Virus record (IMG/VR): IMGVR_UViG_3300049215_000481
Location: 1-64,000 of that record
Strand: one strand, 5' to 3'
DNA length: 64,000 nt
From: a virus
The translations under genes and the position numbers were made by a program. Position 1 is the stretch's first letter, and every line of letters starts with the position of its first letter. The notes under the pieces are model-generated. The model was not told where the DNA came from, ran no database searches, and was given only the letters and a program-made list of their open reading frames with translations. Of the stretch, positions 56,958-64,000 are shown piece by piece.

Positions 56958-57500
56958 TCACCACTCGGTGAAGTCGGTCAGCGTCTTCTTCTTCCGACAC
57001 GATACGCAGGCGATCGACGTGACGATGCCCAAGCCTGTGGGCGTGAACGTGTAGCTGAACCGGCCACCGGCCGCCGCGCGGCACCTGCCATGGCGCTTCT
57101 CGTGGCGCTTCATGAAGCGCTGCGCCAGGTCCTGCTCCTTCCACGTGAGCCGGAACTCGCCGTACGAGTACGTCATGCTACGGCCGAAGTAACTCGCGAT
57201 GACGGACTCGATGTTCTTCTTGCCGGCTGGATTCGCGCTGTGGCAGGTGGGCTTCTTCTCAGGCCAGCGACCGGTTGAGGCCATGAAGAGCGCGACCGTG
57301 TAGCCCGTCCAGTGGCATTTACACCCACACACGGACTTGTAGCCCTCGCACCCCTCGCACCCCTCGCAGTGCCCGAGGTCGTGGTCCAGCGACACCTCCT
57401 CGAAGTGCTGGCGGCCCAGCACCTCGATGGCGTCGAGGGCCGTCTTGACGTGCATCCAGCCCTCAGGAGCTGGGCGCTTGTCGTCGAGCCAGAGCTTCAC
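56958..57500 (-). CDS. Cyclic-phosphate-processing receiver (cREC) domain protein (180 aa)
   Basis: GTG at 57500 overlapping the upstream TGA. The first ~50 residues carry LWLDDKRPAPEGW and VSLDHDLG, the signature of cREC domains, which resemble response-regulator receivers and were predicted to process cyclic phosphates on RNA ends. A Cys-rich insert (CEGCEGCEG, CGCKC) and a C-terminal zinc-like CVSC tail follow. An RNA ligase lies 2.3 kb upstream in the same block. Confidence 0.75.
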   Translation of the reverse strand: MKLWLDDKRPAPEGWMHVKTALDAIEVLGRQHFEEVSLDHDLGHCEGCEGCEGYKSVCGCKCHWTGYTVALFMASTGRWPEKKPTCHSANPAGKKNIESVIASYFGRSMTYSYGEFRLTWKEQDLAQRFMKRHEKRHGRCRAAAGGRFSYTFTPTGLGIVTSIACVSCRKKKTLTDFTEW

Positions 57501-57772
57501 GACGGCTTCCCCGTCGGGGTCGGGTACGCGGAAACGGAGCCCGGCGGAAGCTGCATGTCGTCCGTGTTCGAGCGCCGGATGGTGCACTCGTAGATGACCC
57601 CGTTCCCGTCGGGGTCCATCGTCGCGTAGATGAGTGTGTCCGCGGACACGTAGACCACCGACGCGTCCGAGTCGACCTTCTGCAGCTCCTTGGCCGCACC
57701 GGCGATCATCGTGTCGACCTCTTGTTGGCTGAGCTTCCCCTCGGGGACCCAGCGCTTCATCTTGACGTCCAT
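57497..57772 (-). CDS. Unknown protein (91 aa)
   Basis: ATG at 57772 sharing bases with the dUTPase TAA. Helical N-terminus, strand-rich centre (ASVVYVSADTLIYATMDPDG). No family recognised. Confidence 0.6.
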   Translation of the reverse strand: MDVKMKRWVPEGKLSQQEVDTMIAGAAKELQKVDSDASVVYVSADTLIYATMDPDGNGVIYECTIRRSNTDDMQLPPGSVSAYPTPTGKPS

Positions 57773-58509
57773 TAGACGCCCGTGCTGCCCATCCCGCCCG
57801 CGCCGCGCGCGGTGTCGCTCAGCTCGTCGGTCTCGACGAACTCGACCTCGGGGACCTTCTGGATCACGAGCTGGGCGATGCGGTCGCCGTTGTTGATGTC
57901 GAAGGCCTCGGAGCCGTGGTTGATGATGATGGCGCCGACCTCACCGCGGTAGTCGGCGTCGACCGTGCCGGGCGAGTTGACGATGGAGATGCCCTTCTTG
58001 ATGGCCAGGCCGGAGCGCGGGCGCACCTGCGCCTCGTAGCCCGGCGGCAACTCGATCGCGATGCCGGCGCCGATGACCTTGCGCTGCCCCGGATAGATCC
58101 TCTGCGGGGCGCTCACGCGAGCGTGGAGGTCCACACCGGCGGCGCCCTCGGTCTGCTGCCTCGGGATGATGGCGTCGTCGAACAGCTTCTTGATCTTGAC
58201 GGTGACGTTGCTCATCTGTTCTTCCTCCCAGCTCTTCTTCTCGTCCGCGAGAACTTCGTCCCACACCTTGTTCTGGTAGTCGTTCGCCTCGCCGATGACG
58301 ACGCTGGCGTAGTAGTTCGGCTTCGACAGAAGCCCGCCGGTGATCTCGCAGTAGACCTTCGAGACCTGGTCCATCACGAAGCCGTAGTCGAACAGCTCGC
58401 ACATCACCTTCTCGGGGACGATGTTCCCCGCCTCGTCGCACACCAGGGCCTTCCAGTGGTTCTCCCACTGCTCGACGACTTCTGGCGGCACGGGCTTCTT
58501 CTCGCTCAT
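57772..58509 (-). CDS. dut: dUTPase with N-terminal phage domain fusion (245 aa)
   Basis: Residues ~99-245 are a complete trimeric dUTPase: AAGVDLHA, RPRSGLA, GTVDADYRGE, DRIAQLVI and the C-terminal RGAGGMGSTG loop. Residues 1-98 match a separate small phage protein (ELFDYGFVMDQVSKVYCEIT). An ATG at 58215, exactly at the domain border, has AGGAAG before it, so a free 147-aa dUTPase may also be made from an internal start. Confidence 0.9.
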   Translation of the reverse strand: MSEKKPVPPEVVEQWENHWKALVCDEAGNIVPEKVMCELFDYGFVMDQVSKVYCEITGGLLSKPNYYASVVIGEANDYQNKVWDEVLADEKKSWEEEQMSNVTVKIKKLFDDAIIPRQQTEGAAGVDLHARVSAPQRIYPGQRKVIGAGIAIELPPGYEAQVRPRSGLAIKKGISIVNSPGTVDADYRGEVGAIIINHGSEAFDINNGDRIAQLVIQKVPEVEFVETDELSDTARGAGGMGSTGV

Positions 58510-58796
58510 TTCGCGGCCTCCTCGCAGTAGCGCCGCACGGCCTCTTCGAGGCTGCAGCAGTCCGTGTCCTCCGCGAAGCTGAACGTCACCGTCAGGTGTC
58601 CTCGCTTCCCGATGATGGTGTCCTCGCCGCGATCGAAGAACTGCTCCAGGAGGTACCTGCAGCTCGGCTTGTTCGTCTCGGGGTTCGTCTTGGAGTGCCT
58701 GAGATGGGTCTCGTCCGACGGACAGTCGTCGATGACGATGCGGCCGAACGGGTCCTGTCGCACCCAGCCCTTAACGCTGAAGAACTTGTTGATCAT
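58506..58796 (-). CDS. Unknown protein (96 aa)
   Basis: ATG at 58796, 10 bases after AACGCTATT. Stop overlaps the dUTPase ATG. No domain recognised. Confidence 0.65.
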   Translation of the reverse strand: MINKFFSVKGWVRQDPFGRIVIDDCPSDETHLRHSKTNPETNKPSCRYLLEQFFDRGEDTIIGKRGHLTVTFSFAEDTDCCSLEEAVRRYCEEAAK

Positions 58797-58806
58797 GTGT
58801 GGGCCC

Positions 58807-58815
58807 AATAGCGTT
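58807..58815 (-). promoter_or_regulatory. CGCTAT element (variant)
   Basis: AACGCTATT, 10 bases before the ATG at 58796. Confidence 0.45.
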
Positions 58816-58816
58816 T

Positions 58817-59269
58817 CTACTCGTCGCGGCGAACGACAATGCCGTAGCGCAGGCCGTCCCTGTCGGGGGTCCACCAGCGCAGGAGCTGCTTCGCGTTGAT
58901 CACATCGACGCCGCATTCCTTGCGGTTCCACGCCGCGTTCCAACTGTCGAACGTGACGATGCGGACGCCGATGGCGCCGATCGCAGTCGCCCAGTGTCGG
59001 CCCTCCTCGACCGACAGGATGACGGCCGCGCCCTCACGCAGGTGGTGCAGCAGCGCCTCGTGCGCTTCGTCCTTCGGAGCCCGCAGGTCCTCCGGAGTGA
59101 ATCCGAGGCGCTCCAGCGCGTTCTTGATGCCGTGCTCTGTCGTGCCGTCCTTCTTCGTCGTGCCGCTGTGGGCACGAACGCTCCGCTCGGAGACTTTCAC
59201 TCCGAGCGCACGTGCGGCGTTGACGACGGCGAGGATGCCGCAGGTATATCGGCTTCGCTGCAACTTCAT
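58817..59269 (-). CDS. C39-like cysteine peptidase-fold protein (150 aa)
   Basis: The ATG at 59269 overlaps the HNH stop. TCGILAVVNAARALG supplies a candidate Cys, GRHWATAIGA the His and FDSWN the Asp, matching the papain/C39-like order. The target is unknown; bacteriocin-type leader cleavage is not implied. Confidence 0.65.
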   Translation of the reverse strand: MKLQRSRYTCGILAVVNAARALGVKVSERSVRAHSGTTKKDGTTEHGIKNALERLGFTPEDLRAPKDEAHEALLHHLREGAAVILSVEEGRHWATAIGAIGVRIVTFDSWNAAWNRKECGVDVINAKQLLRWWTPDRDGLRYGIVVRRDE

Positions 59270-59826
59270 AGCCCGCGCCGCTCTAGATGCTGCGCCACTT
59301 GTCGCACCCACGTGCAGAACTCCTGAATAGTCATGCTGGCCTTGGCCACATTGCAGCGCCAACACGCCGTTACGCAGTTCGCGGCCGAGTAGCCGTACCG
59401 GCTGTTGACGCGATCGAGGCCGTTGTACAGGTACCTACTGTGCTGCCCGCCATTGATGGCCACCGTGGCCGGTGGAGTGCCACAGTAGAAGCACGGCTGT
59501 GTCGTCAGTTCTCGGAACTGGCGTCTACCAATGCGGAAGCTGAGCCCGCGTCGTCGAGCCGTGTGGCGGTATTTGTTCAGGAGAAGGTTGAAGCCGCTAA
59601 GGCCGGCTGGCTTGCGGCGCCGTCGACCCGCGTCACCAGGCCCCCAACAGCCGCAAGAACGAGAGCCTCCTTGTCGCAAGCTGTAGCCAGCGACGGCCTT
59701 TCGACGTCCACATCGGCATCTACAGTCCCAATACAACGACGCGCTCTTGCTCCGGCGGCCCGCTAACGCCAGAACTGTCCAATGGCCGAACGTACGTCCG
59801 ATGAGATTGATTGGGCGGGCTGGCAT
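59266..59826 (-). CDS. HNH homing endonuclease (186 aa)
   Basis: The ATG at 59826 fits the start of the zinc module (LIGRTFGHWTVLALAG, WDCRCRCGRR, GSRSCGCWG). The HNH core follows (CFYCGTPP, NGLDRVNSRYGYS, CWRCNVAKA). Closely similar in plan to the 34053 enzyme. Inserted between RNA ligase and the C39-like gene, overlapping the latter by ATGA. Confidence 0.85.
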   Translation of the reverse strand: MPARPINLIGRTFGHWTVLALAGRRSKSASLYWDCRCRCGRRKAVAGYSLRQGGSRSCGCWGPGDAGRRRRKPAGLSGFNLLLNKYRHTARRRGLSFRIGRRQFRELTTQPCFYCGTPPATVAINGGQHSRYLYNGLDRVNSRYGYSAANCVTACWRCNVAKASMTIQEFCTWVRQVAQHLERRGL

Positions 59827-59827
59827 A

Positions 59828-60919
59828 TCAGTGCTTCTCGGTGCCGTTCTTCCGCAGCAGGTACGTCTCGCCGACCAGCTTGAGGACGACGCGGCCGAGG
59901 GCCGGGTGCCGGCGCTCCACGACGGGGCGGATGACGATGCCCTCGCGGAAGTGTCCGGCGATCGTGCTCGGACCATCAGAGAGAGGCTCGACCACCGCGG
60001 GGTCGTACGGGCCGCGGTACACGACGGGCACCGTGGGGAGGTCGATGGTGCGGCAGACGGAGACAATGTCGTCGTGGCTGCGGAACTCGCGCGTGGGCAT
60101 GTGCATGATGTCGAAGATGGCGAGCCGGATCTCACCGTCCTTGAGGCCGTACTCCATGTCCTGCACGCCCGAGCCGTACACCTCGCCGTAGAAGGCCACG
60201 TCCGGCCACTTGGCGAGCTTCTCGACCAGGTTGTACTGGCGCGCCGCGCGCCACCAGATGCTGTCGTCCTCGACGGGGCGCATGACCCTGTGCGAGCTGA
60301 CCCATAGCCGCCCCTTCGTGAAGCACAGCGCGGCGTTGCACCCGTGGATCTTCTCGGTCGCGACGATCTCTTCGCCCGGCGTCAGCACCGCCTTGTGCTT
60401 GCGGTAGTGGTTGATCTCGTACACCGGCATGAGGCGCGGGATCGGCTTCTTGACGAGACCCAGCTTCTTGCGCGCCCACGAGACGAAGCGCTGCCACAGC
60501 GTCTTCGGCTTCTTCTCGCGCTGCTCGGGCTGGTACGTCGCCTCGGGCTCCTCGTACTTCGTGATGCCGAGGGCCAGCGACACATCAGTGCCGTCGGGGC
60601 CGTGTCCGGGGGTCGGACCAGGACCAAGCGCTCCGATCGGCACGAGCATGCCCATCGAGAAGATCTGCCGAAGGCGCACTGCCTTGAGGCGGTGCACGCC
60701 GTTCTTGAACTTGAGGTGCGAGCAGTACGTCTTCACCCACTCGCGGTCCTCGGGGATGAGTGACTCGACGGGAATGTAGACGGCGAGGTCGCCCTCCTTG
60801 AAGTCCGTCGTCCTGACGATGACGGGACAGCCCTCTACCTCGGTGATGCTGATGGTGTCGGCGTTCGGGTGCTTCGAGATGGTTCCGAGCTTCACTACCG
60901 GGACGGAGAAATCACTCAT
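59828..60919 (-). CDS. RNA ligase (Rnl5/DRB0094-like, 363 aa)
   Basis: ATG at 60919 (ATGA overlap). The N-terminal ~100 residues form an OB-like tRNA-binding-type domain (VEGCPVIVRTTDFKEGDLAV). The ligase core has motif I EKIHGCN with Lys190, GEVYG (III), EGIVIRP (IV) and LKLVGETYL (V). It would reseal cut RNA, probably nicked tRNA, with ATP. Confidence 0.88.
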   Translation of the reverse strand: MSDFSVPVVKLGTISKHPNADTISITEVEGCPVIVRTTDFKEGDLAVYIPVESLIPEDREWVKTYCSHLKFKNGVHRLKAVRLRQIFSMGMLVPIGALGPGPTPGHGPDGTDVSLALGITKYEEPEATYQPEQREKKPKTLWQRFVSWARKKLGLVKKPIPRLMPVYEINHYRKHKAVLTPGEEIVATEKIHGCNAALCFTKGRLWVSSHRVMRPVEDDSIWWRAARQYNLVEKLAKWPDVAFYGEVYGSGVQDMEYGLKDGEIRLAIFDIMHMPTREFRSHDDIVSVCRTIDLPTVPVVYRGPYDPAVVEPLSDGPSTIAGHFREGIVIRPVVERRHPALGRVVLKLVGETYLLRKNGTEKH

Positions 60920-61023
60920 CGGCCGCGCTTCTTTCGTTTGGGAAGCGGCGGCGCGGGGAGATAGAGCAGGATGATCCCGCCCCCAATGTGCAGCTCTGTC
61001 TTGATGTCGGCCGGTCGCTTCAC
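60916..61023 (-). CDS. Small protein (35 aa) before RNA ligase
   Basis: GTG at 61023, 22 bases after ATCGCTATC. Reads MKRPADIKTELHIGGGIILL, then a basic tail. Its TGA overlaps the RNA ligase ATG, so it couples ligase translation. Confidence 0.5.
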   Translation of the reverse strand: MKRPADIKTELHIGGGIILLYLPAPPLPKRKKRGR

Positions 61024-61045
61024 GGGTTTCTGCTTTCCCGTGTCT

Positions 61046-61054
61046 GATAGCGAT
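61046..61054 (-). promoter_or_regulatory. CGCTAT element before the RNA-ligase unit
   Basis: ATCGCTATC, 22 bases before the GTG at 61023. Confidence 0.5.
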
Positions 61055-61074
61055 TCCGGCCGCTGTTCTCGGTG

Positions 61075-61374
61075 CTAGCTGAAGGCCTTTCGGCAGTGCT
61101 TGCACACGCGACGAACGGAGCCTGCCGGAGTGCTGAACGAGGCGACGTCCGCAGACCCGCACTCGGGACACGTGGGCTGGGACGTCTCGACCTTCTCGAC
61201 GACGTCCGGCGGTTCTTCTGACTCTGGCGTCAGTAGTTTGAGGCGGTCGATTTCTCGACGCAGCCTCTGAACTGTTCTGTGGAGCTGGTGGTTCTCACGC
61301 TTGAGGTCGGCCAGCTCTCTGCTTTTTCGGTCGTCACGGGCGAGGCGGTGTGGCGTCACGCGCTTCACATACAC
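61075..61374 (-). CDS. Coiled-coil plus zinc-ribbon protein (99 aa)
   Basis: GTG at 61374 with CAGGAG directly upstream. Residues ~20-50 form a basic coiled coil (LADLKRENHQLHRTVQRLRR). The end is a C4 zinc ribbon (CPECGS, CKHC). Preceded by the CCTAATCTT late-type element. Confidence 0.65.
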   Translation of the reverse strand: MYVKRVTPHRLARDDRKSRELADLKRENHQLHRTVQRLRREIDRLKLLTPESEEPPDVVEKVETSQPTCPECGSADVASFSTPAGSVRRVCKHCRKAFS

Positions 61375-61385
61375 TCCTGAGTGGA

Positions 61386-61394
61386 AAGATTAGG
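61386..61394 (-). promoter_or_regulatory. Late-type element (CCTAATCTT variant)
   Basis: 11 bases before the GTG at 61374; includes the TAA stop of the upstream gene. Confidence 0.4.
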
Positions 61395-61650
61395 TGGGGT
61401 CCGTCGAGACCACTGCCTCACCCTCCAACACCCAGTTCGAGCCGTTGTGCGTGATGCTGATGCGCTCCGGGTACGCAACACCGCATGAGAGGAGCGCCGG
61501 CTGATCAGCGACCGCCTGAATCAGACCGACGAGCCGCACTCGGGCTTCTTGACTGCCCTGGACGGACGGCTCGTCGTCGATACGAAGGCGGTGACGAGTC
61601 TTTGGGCTCGTCGGGTCGCCGATCTGCACCACTGTGACGGAGCGCTTCAC
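61390..61650 (-). CDS. Unknown protein (86 aa)
   Basis: GTG at 61650 overlapping the upstream TGA. Strand-rich (RSVTVVQIGDPTSPKTRHRL). Function unknown. Confidence 0.6.
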   Translation of the reverse strand: MKRSVTVVQIGDPTSPKTRHRLRIDDEPSVQGSQEARVRLVGLIQAVADQPALLSCGVAYPERISITHNGSNWVLEGEAVVSTDPT

Positions 61651-61859
61651 AGCGACGGGTCGCTGAAGTTGCCGTCTTCGTCCGACGGCTCCGCGTCCTC
61701 TTCCTCGTCGTCGTACGCGTCGGGGTCCTCGTCGACGATCTTCCCCGCCACCTGCGCCGCCACCTCTTCGATCTCGTCAGCGTCCAAGGAGTTCGTGCTC
61801 TCTTCGAGCGTCTCTTCCACGATGGTCTGAATGCGGCTTCGGCTGAGTCCCATGATCAT
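61647..61859 (-). CDS. Acidic-tailed small protein (70 aa)
   Basis: ATG at 61859. Helical N-terminus and a strongly acidic C-terminus (DDEEEDAEPSDEDG), as in DNA-mimic or chaperone-like small phage proteins; no specific function assigned. Confidence 0.6.
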   Translation of the reverse strand: MIMGLSRSRIQTIVEETLEESTNSLDADEIEEVAAQVAGKIVDEDPDAYDDEEEDAEPSDEDGNFSDPSL

Positions 61860-62467
61860 CTTTCCGTTGGTGGGTGTGCGGTCATGTACCGCTGTCCCGT
61901 GTAGAGTTCGAATAGCGATTCATTCAACGGCTCGCCGAGAGCGAATGCCTTCTGCAGCGCGACCTTCCAGAAGTCGAGCGCCAGACGTGCTGCCGGCTGC
62001 GGGATGGCCGACCCCTTCTCGACCTCCACCTCCAGGAAGCGCCTCCCGTCGTTGGCAATCTCGCACAGAGAGACGCAGACGTCGTACGTCCCGAGGTCGC
62101 ACACGCAGTGGTACTTGAAGTCGTGGACGTCACCCTTGCGCAGCGTGACGATGGGGGCCCAGCCCGTCTCGCGCAGGAACGCGTCGACGTCCTCCGGGGT
62201 GGTCTCCGGCCCAAACGTCAGGTCGATCTCGATGCGGTCTGCGGTGCTGTAGTTGCTTTTGCGCTTCTTGACCGTCAGCTCGCCCGCGCCGCCCTTGAGT
62301 CGGTGGCGGACGACGCCAGCCTGTCCGTTGATGTAGTAGACGTCCGTGTGCGATTGCCCGCTGCGGGTCGCGTAGGGTCGCCCCTCCTTGCACCAGTGGA
62401 CGAACGCCTTGGTCGAGACGTGCGTGGCGTCGAACTTGTACTCGATCTCTGAGTGCTTGTCGGTCAT
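61856..62467 (-). CDS. CYTH-domain tunnel phosphatase-like protein (203 aa)
   Basis: ATG at 62467 (ATGA overlap). EIEYKFDA is the EXEXK-type motif, followed by RHRLKG, LTVKKRKS, RIEIDL and FLEVEVEK, the acidic/basic strand residues lining the CYTH triphosphate tunnel. Family members hydrolyse triphosphates (thiamine triphosphate, RNA 5' ends) or cyclise nucleotides. An ATCGCTATT sequence lies within its last codons. Confidence 0.85.
   Translation of the reverse strand: MTDKHSEIEYKFDATHVSTKAFVHWCKEGRPYATRSGQSHTDVYYINGQAGVVRHRLKGGAGELTVKKRKSNYSTADRIEIDLTFGPETTPEDVDAFLRETGWAPIVTLRKGDVHDFKYHCVCDLGTYDVCVSLCEIANDGRRFLEVEVEKGSAIPQPAARLALDFWKVALQKAFALGEPLNESLFELYTGQRYMTAHPPTER
61911..61919 (-). promoter_or_regulatory. 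Possible CGCTAT element inside the CYTH gene
   Basis: ATCGCTATT 52 bases before the next ATG (61859); may be chance. Confidence 0.25.
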
Positions 62468-63477
62468 GTGAAACTTCGCGTGAGCGCCTCGACCGCGTTC
62501 GCCATGTCGCGTGGTGCCAGCCCGAGAGACGCCCGGTACCAGCCAGGCTCCCGCTGTCCGAAGACGCTGCCGCGGAGCATGTGCACGTCCGCCTTCTTGA
62601 GGGCGCGCTCGAACGCCGGCTGTGCGTCGACCCTGATCTGGAACCACGCGAACATGCCGAGACCCTCAGGAGCGAAGCGCTCGACGATCTTCAGGCCGTA
62701 CAGCCCCTCCTGCAGTGTGAAGTGGTTCATGTTGATGACCTGCGCAGCCGTCTCGGTGCTGACCGAGAGGTCGGTCGACAACATCCGTGCGACGAGCCGC
62801 TGCGACAGGTTGGAGACGCCAGACGTTGTCGACTCGACGAACATCGCCGCGCGCTCGGCGAGCTGTGGGTTCTCCGTCACGAGCCAGCCGACGCGCAGCC
62901 CGGAGACGCCCAGCATCTTCGACGCGGACTCGACCTTCACCTCCCAGGTGAATGGCTCCTTCCAGCGCCAGCCGTAGAGCGGACTGGCGTACGCCGCGTC
63001 CCAGATCTGGGTGTGCTTGGCGCGCTCGTAGTCCCAGCCGCAAGGGTTCCCGGGAGCCGTGAGGATGCGGCACACGTCCTCGGGGTGGTAGTTGGGCAGC
63101 GACTCCTCGTCGCGGATGAACGTCAGGAGCTGGTTGCGCGCCAGCGTCTCGAAGCTCGGCCAGTAGGGCCTCTTCGCGTACACGGCACCCAGGGCGACAC
63201 CGCCTGGCATCGACGTCGCGTAGTAGTGCAACGCCGCTTCCAGCGCCTGCTTCGCGCCGTTCGCCACGACCACGTGCATGCCCGGGTAGCGTGCCCGGAG
63301 CTGCTCCAGCAGCTCAGGATGGCCTCCCAGCTCCGGGTACTGCAGGTCCTCCTCGCGAGCCGCGAGCCGCGGGATCTCCAGGCGCGCGGCCAGGATGCTC
63401 TGCAGGCAGTAGGGCTCCCCGATGGCGAGGTTGAACCCGGTGCCGCGCTTCTTCGCGAACGCGATGTCGTGGTTCAC
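62464..63477 (-). CDS. PLP-dependent class I/II aminotransferase-like protein (337 aa)
   Basis: GTG at 63477 overlapping the upstream stop. NLAIGEPYCLQ opens the fold; YPELGGHPELLEQLR, ANGAKQALEAALHYY, APGNPCGWDY and VESASKMLGVSGLRVGW with the PLP lysine follow the fold-type-I order. Substrate unknown; amino-acid-like modification or host metabolism are possible. Rare in phages. Confidence 0.85.
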   Translation of the reverse strand: MNHDIAFAKKRGTGFNLAIGEPYCLQSILAARLEIPRLAAREEDLQYPELGGHPELLEQLRARYPGMHVVVANGAKQALEAALHYYATSMPGGVALGAVYAKRPYWPSFETLARNQLLTFIRDEESLPNYHPEDVCRILTAPGNPCGWDYERAKHTQIWDAAYASPLYGWRWKEPFTWEVKVESASKMLGVSGLRVGWLVTENPQLAERAAMFVESTTSGVSNLSQRLVARMLSTDLSVSTETAAQVINMNHFTLQEGLYGLKIVERFAPEGLGMFAWFQIRVDAQPAFERALKKADVHMLRGSVFGQREPGWYRASLGLAPRDMANAVEALTRSFT

Positions 63478-63734
63478 AGACCCTTCATCGCAATGCGCTT
63501 CAGCTCGACCACCTTTGCTTCGAGTGCCGCCGCCTTGGTGAGCGCCGCCTTCTTGACCTTCGCCACAGCTTCGGCGCGCGTCCCGAACGCGTCCGTGCCG
63601 ATGCGCACGAACACGAACATCTGGGTGATGCCCGTGCCGGACTTGAAGTACGTGGCGTTCTGCCCCTGGACGACCTCGCCCTCCACTTCCAGGATGCCGC
63701 GGGTCTCCCACCACTTCGTGACGTAGGCCTTCAC
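63474..63734 (-). CDS. Unknown protein (86 aa)
   Basis: GTG at 63734, with GGTG upstream overlapping the previous stop region. An alpha/beta start (TKWWETRGILEVEGEVVQG) leads into an Ala/Lys-rich helix. Function unknown. Confidence 0.6.
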   Translation of the reverse strand: MKAYVTKWWETRGILEVEGEVVQGQNATYFKSGTGITQMFVFVRIGTDAFGTRAEAVAKVKKAALTKAAALEAKVVELKRIAMKGL

Positions 63735-63735
63735 C

Positions 63736-64000
63736 TCACCACTCCAGGCGCAGCGACAGGCCGCCGTCGAGGTGGGTGCTCGCCCAGGCGCCGATGAACA
63801 GCGGGCCAGCAAGGCGGCGCTCGACCAGGACGTTCGCCATCACGTGCTTCAGCGGCAGCGGCGACAGCAGGTTGAAGGGCTGCGCCCCCATCCCGAATGC
63901 GGGAGCGAACTCGAAGCCGGGCATCACCGCGAGCGACCACTGCGGCTTGGCGCGCTCGATCGTCTTCGTCACCTCGCGGTCGCGGTACACGACCCTGTCC
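63736..64000 (-). CDS. Phage envelope-type protein, C-terminal part (runs off the window)
   Basis: Open to the window edge. The end (LVERRLAGPLFIGAWASTHL, then LSLRLEW) looks like the outer beta segment of small anchored phage proteins. The upstream VVYRDREVTKTIERA suggests a preceding membrane anchor outside the window. Confidence 0.55.
   Translation of the reverse strand, partial: DRVVYRDREVTKTIERAKPQWSLAVMPGFEFAPAFGMGAQPFNLLSPLPLKHVMANVLVERRLAGPLFIGAWASTHLDGGLSLRLEW

Overview
The window is a compact, GC-rich stretch of a large tailed-phage genome, or the same element carried as a prophage. The evidence is baseplate, tail-tube and tail-fibre genes, phage-type nucleotide and RNA enzymes, a phage tRNA-Ala, free-standing HNH endonucleases, two tyrosine integrases, and an attachment-site-like copy of the 3' half of a tRNA-Thr. 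No capsid, portal, terminase or polymerase gene is visible, so the genome must continue beyond at least one edge. Base composition, integrase style and Kelch-bearing tail proteins would suit a phage of a GC-rich Gram-negative host such as a myxobacterium, but this is inference only.

Layout. (1) 1-6.6 kb, minus strand: a tightly coupled series of small phage genes (ATGA, GTGA and TGATG overlaps), a tRNA-Ala, a phosphoribosyltransferase and, at the edge, the start of an IS1595-type transposase. (2) 6.6-8.1 kb: attP-like site and integrase 1. (3) 8.1-14.8 kb, mostly minus: HTH protein, LemA-like and TPM-like membrane proteins, small unknowns and several genes that look frameshifted; one glycosyltransferase runs the other way. 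(4) 14.8-16.1 kb: a divergent, repeat-rich region around the strand switch. (5) 16.1-29 kb, plus: ParB-like protein, DUF6197-like proteins, nucleoside deoxyribosyltransferase, NADAR protein, two HAD hydrolases, HNH endonuclease, PRPP-synthetase-like protein and nicotinamide phosphoribosyltransferase. (6) 29-31.5 kb: small minus genes including integrase 2, and one plus-strand structural gene. (7) 31.5-53.8 kb, plus: baseplate, tail, fibre and lysis-type module, with a glycosyltransferase and a methyltransferase inside it. (8) 53.8-64 kb, minus: RecD-like helicase, SLOG-like protein, peptide deformylase, cREC-domain protein, dUTPase, C39-like protein, HNH endonuclease, RNA ligase, CYTH protein and aminotransferase.

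The most striking signal is a short intergenic element with core CGC(A/T)AT(C/T). Its TTCGCTATC form precedes about 25 non-structural genes. Its CGCAATCTT form precedes tail genes and a few others. In most genes without a ribosome-binding site, exactly 8 bases separate the core from the start codon. In genes with a Shine-Dalgarno sequence the distance is about 19-22 bases. This fits a phage-specific -10-like promoter element with two temporal classes and largely leaderless transcripts.

Functionally the early block appears to handle NAD+/ADP-ribose and nucleotide metabolism (PRPP-synthetase-like plus NAMPT-like, NADAR, deoxyribosyltransferase, phosphoribosyltransferase). The right block, with the HAD protein, looks like an RNA-repair set (RNA ligase, cyclic-phosphate cREC protein, CYTH phosphatase). 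Both are plausible answers to host defences that destroy NAD+ or cut tRNA.
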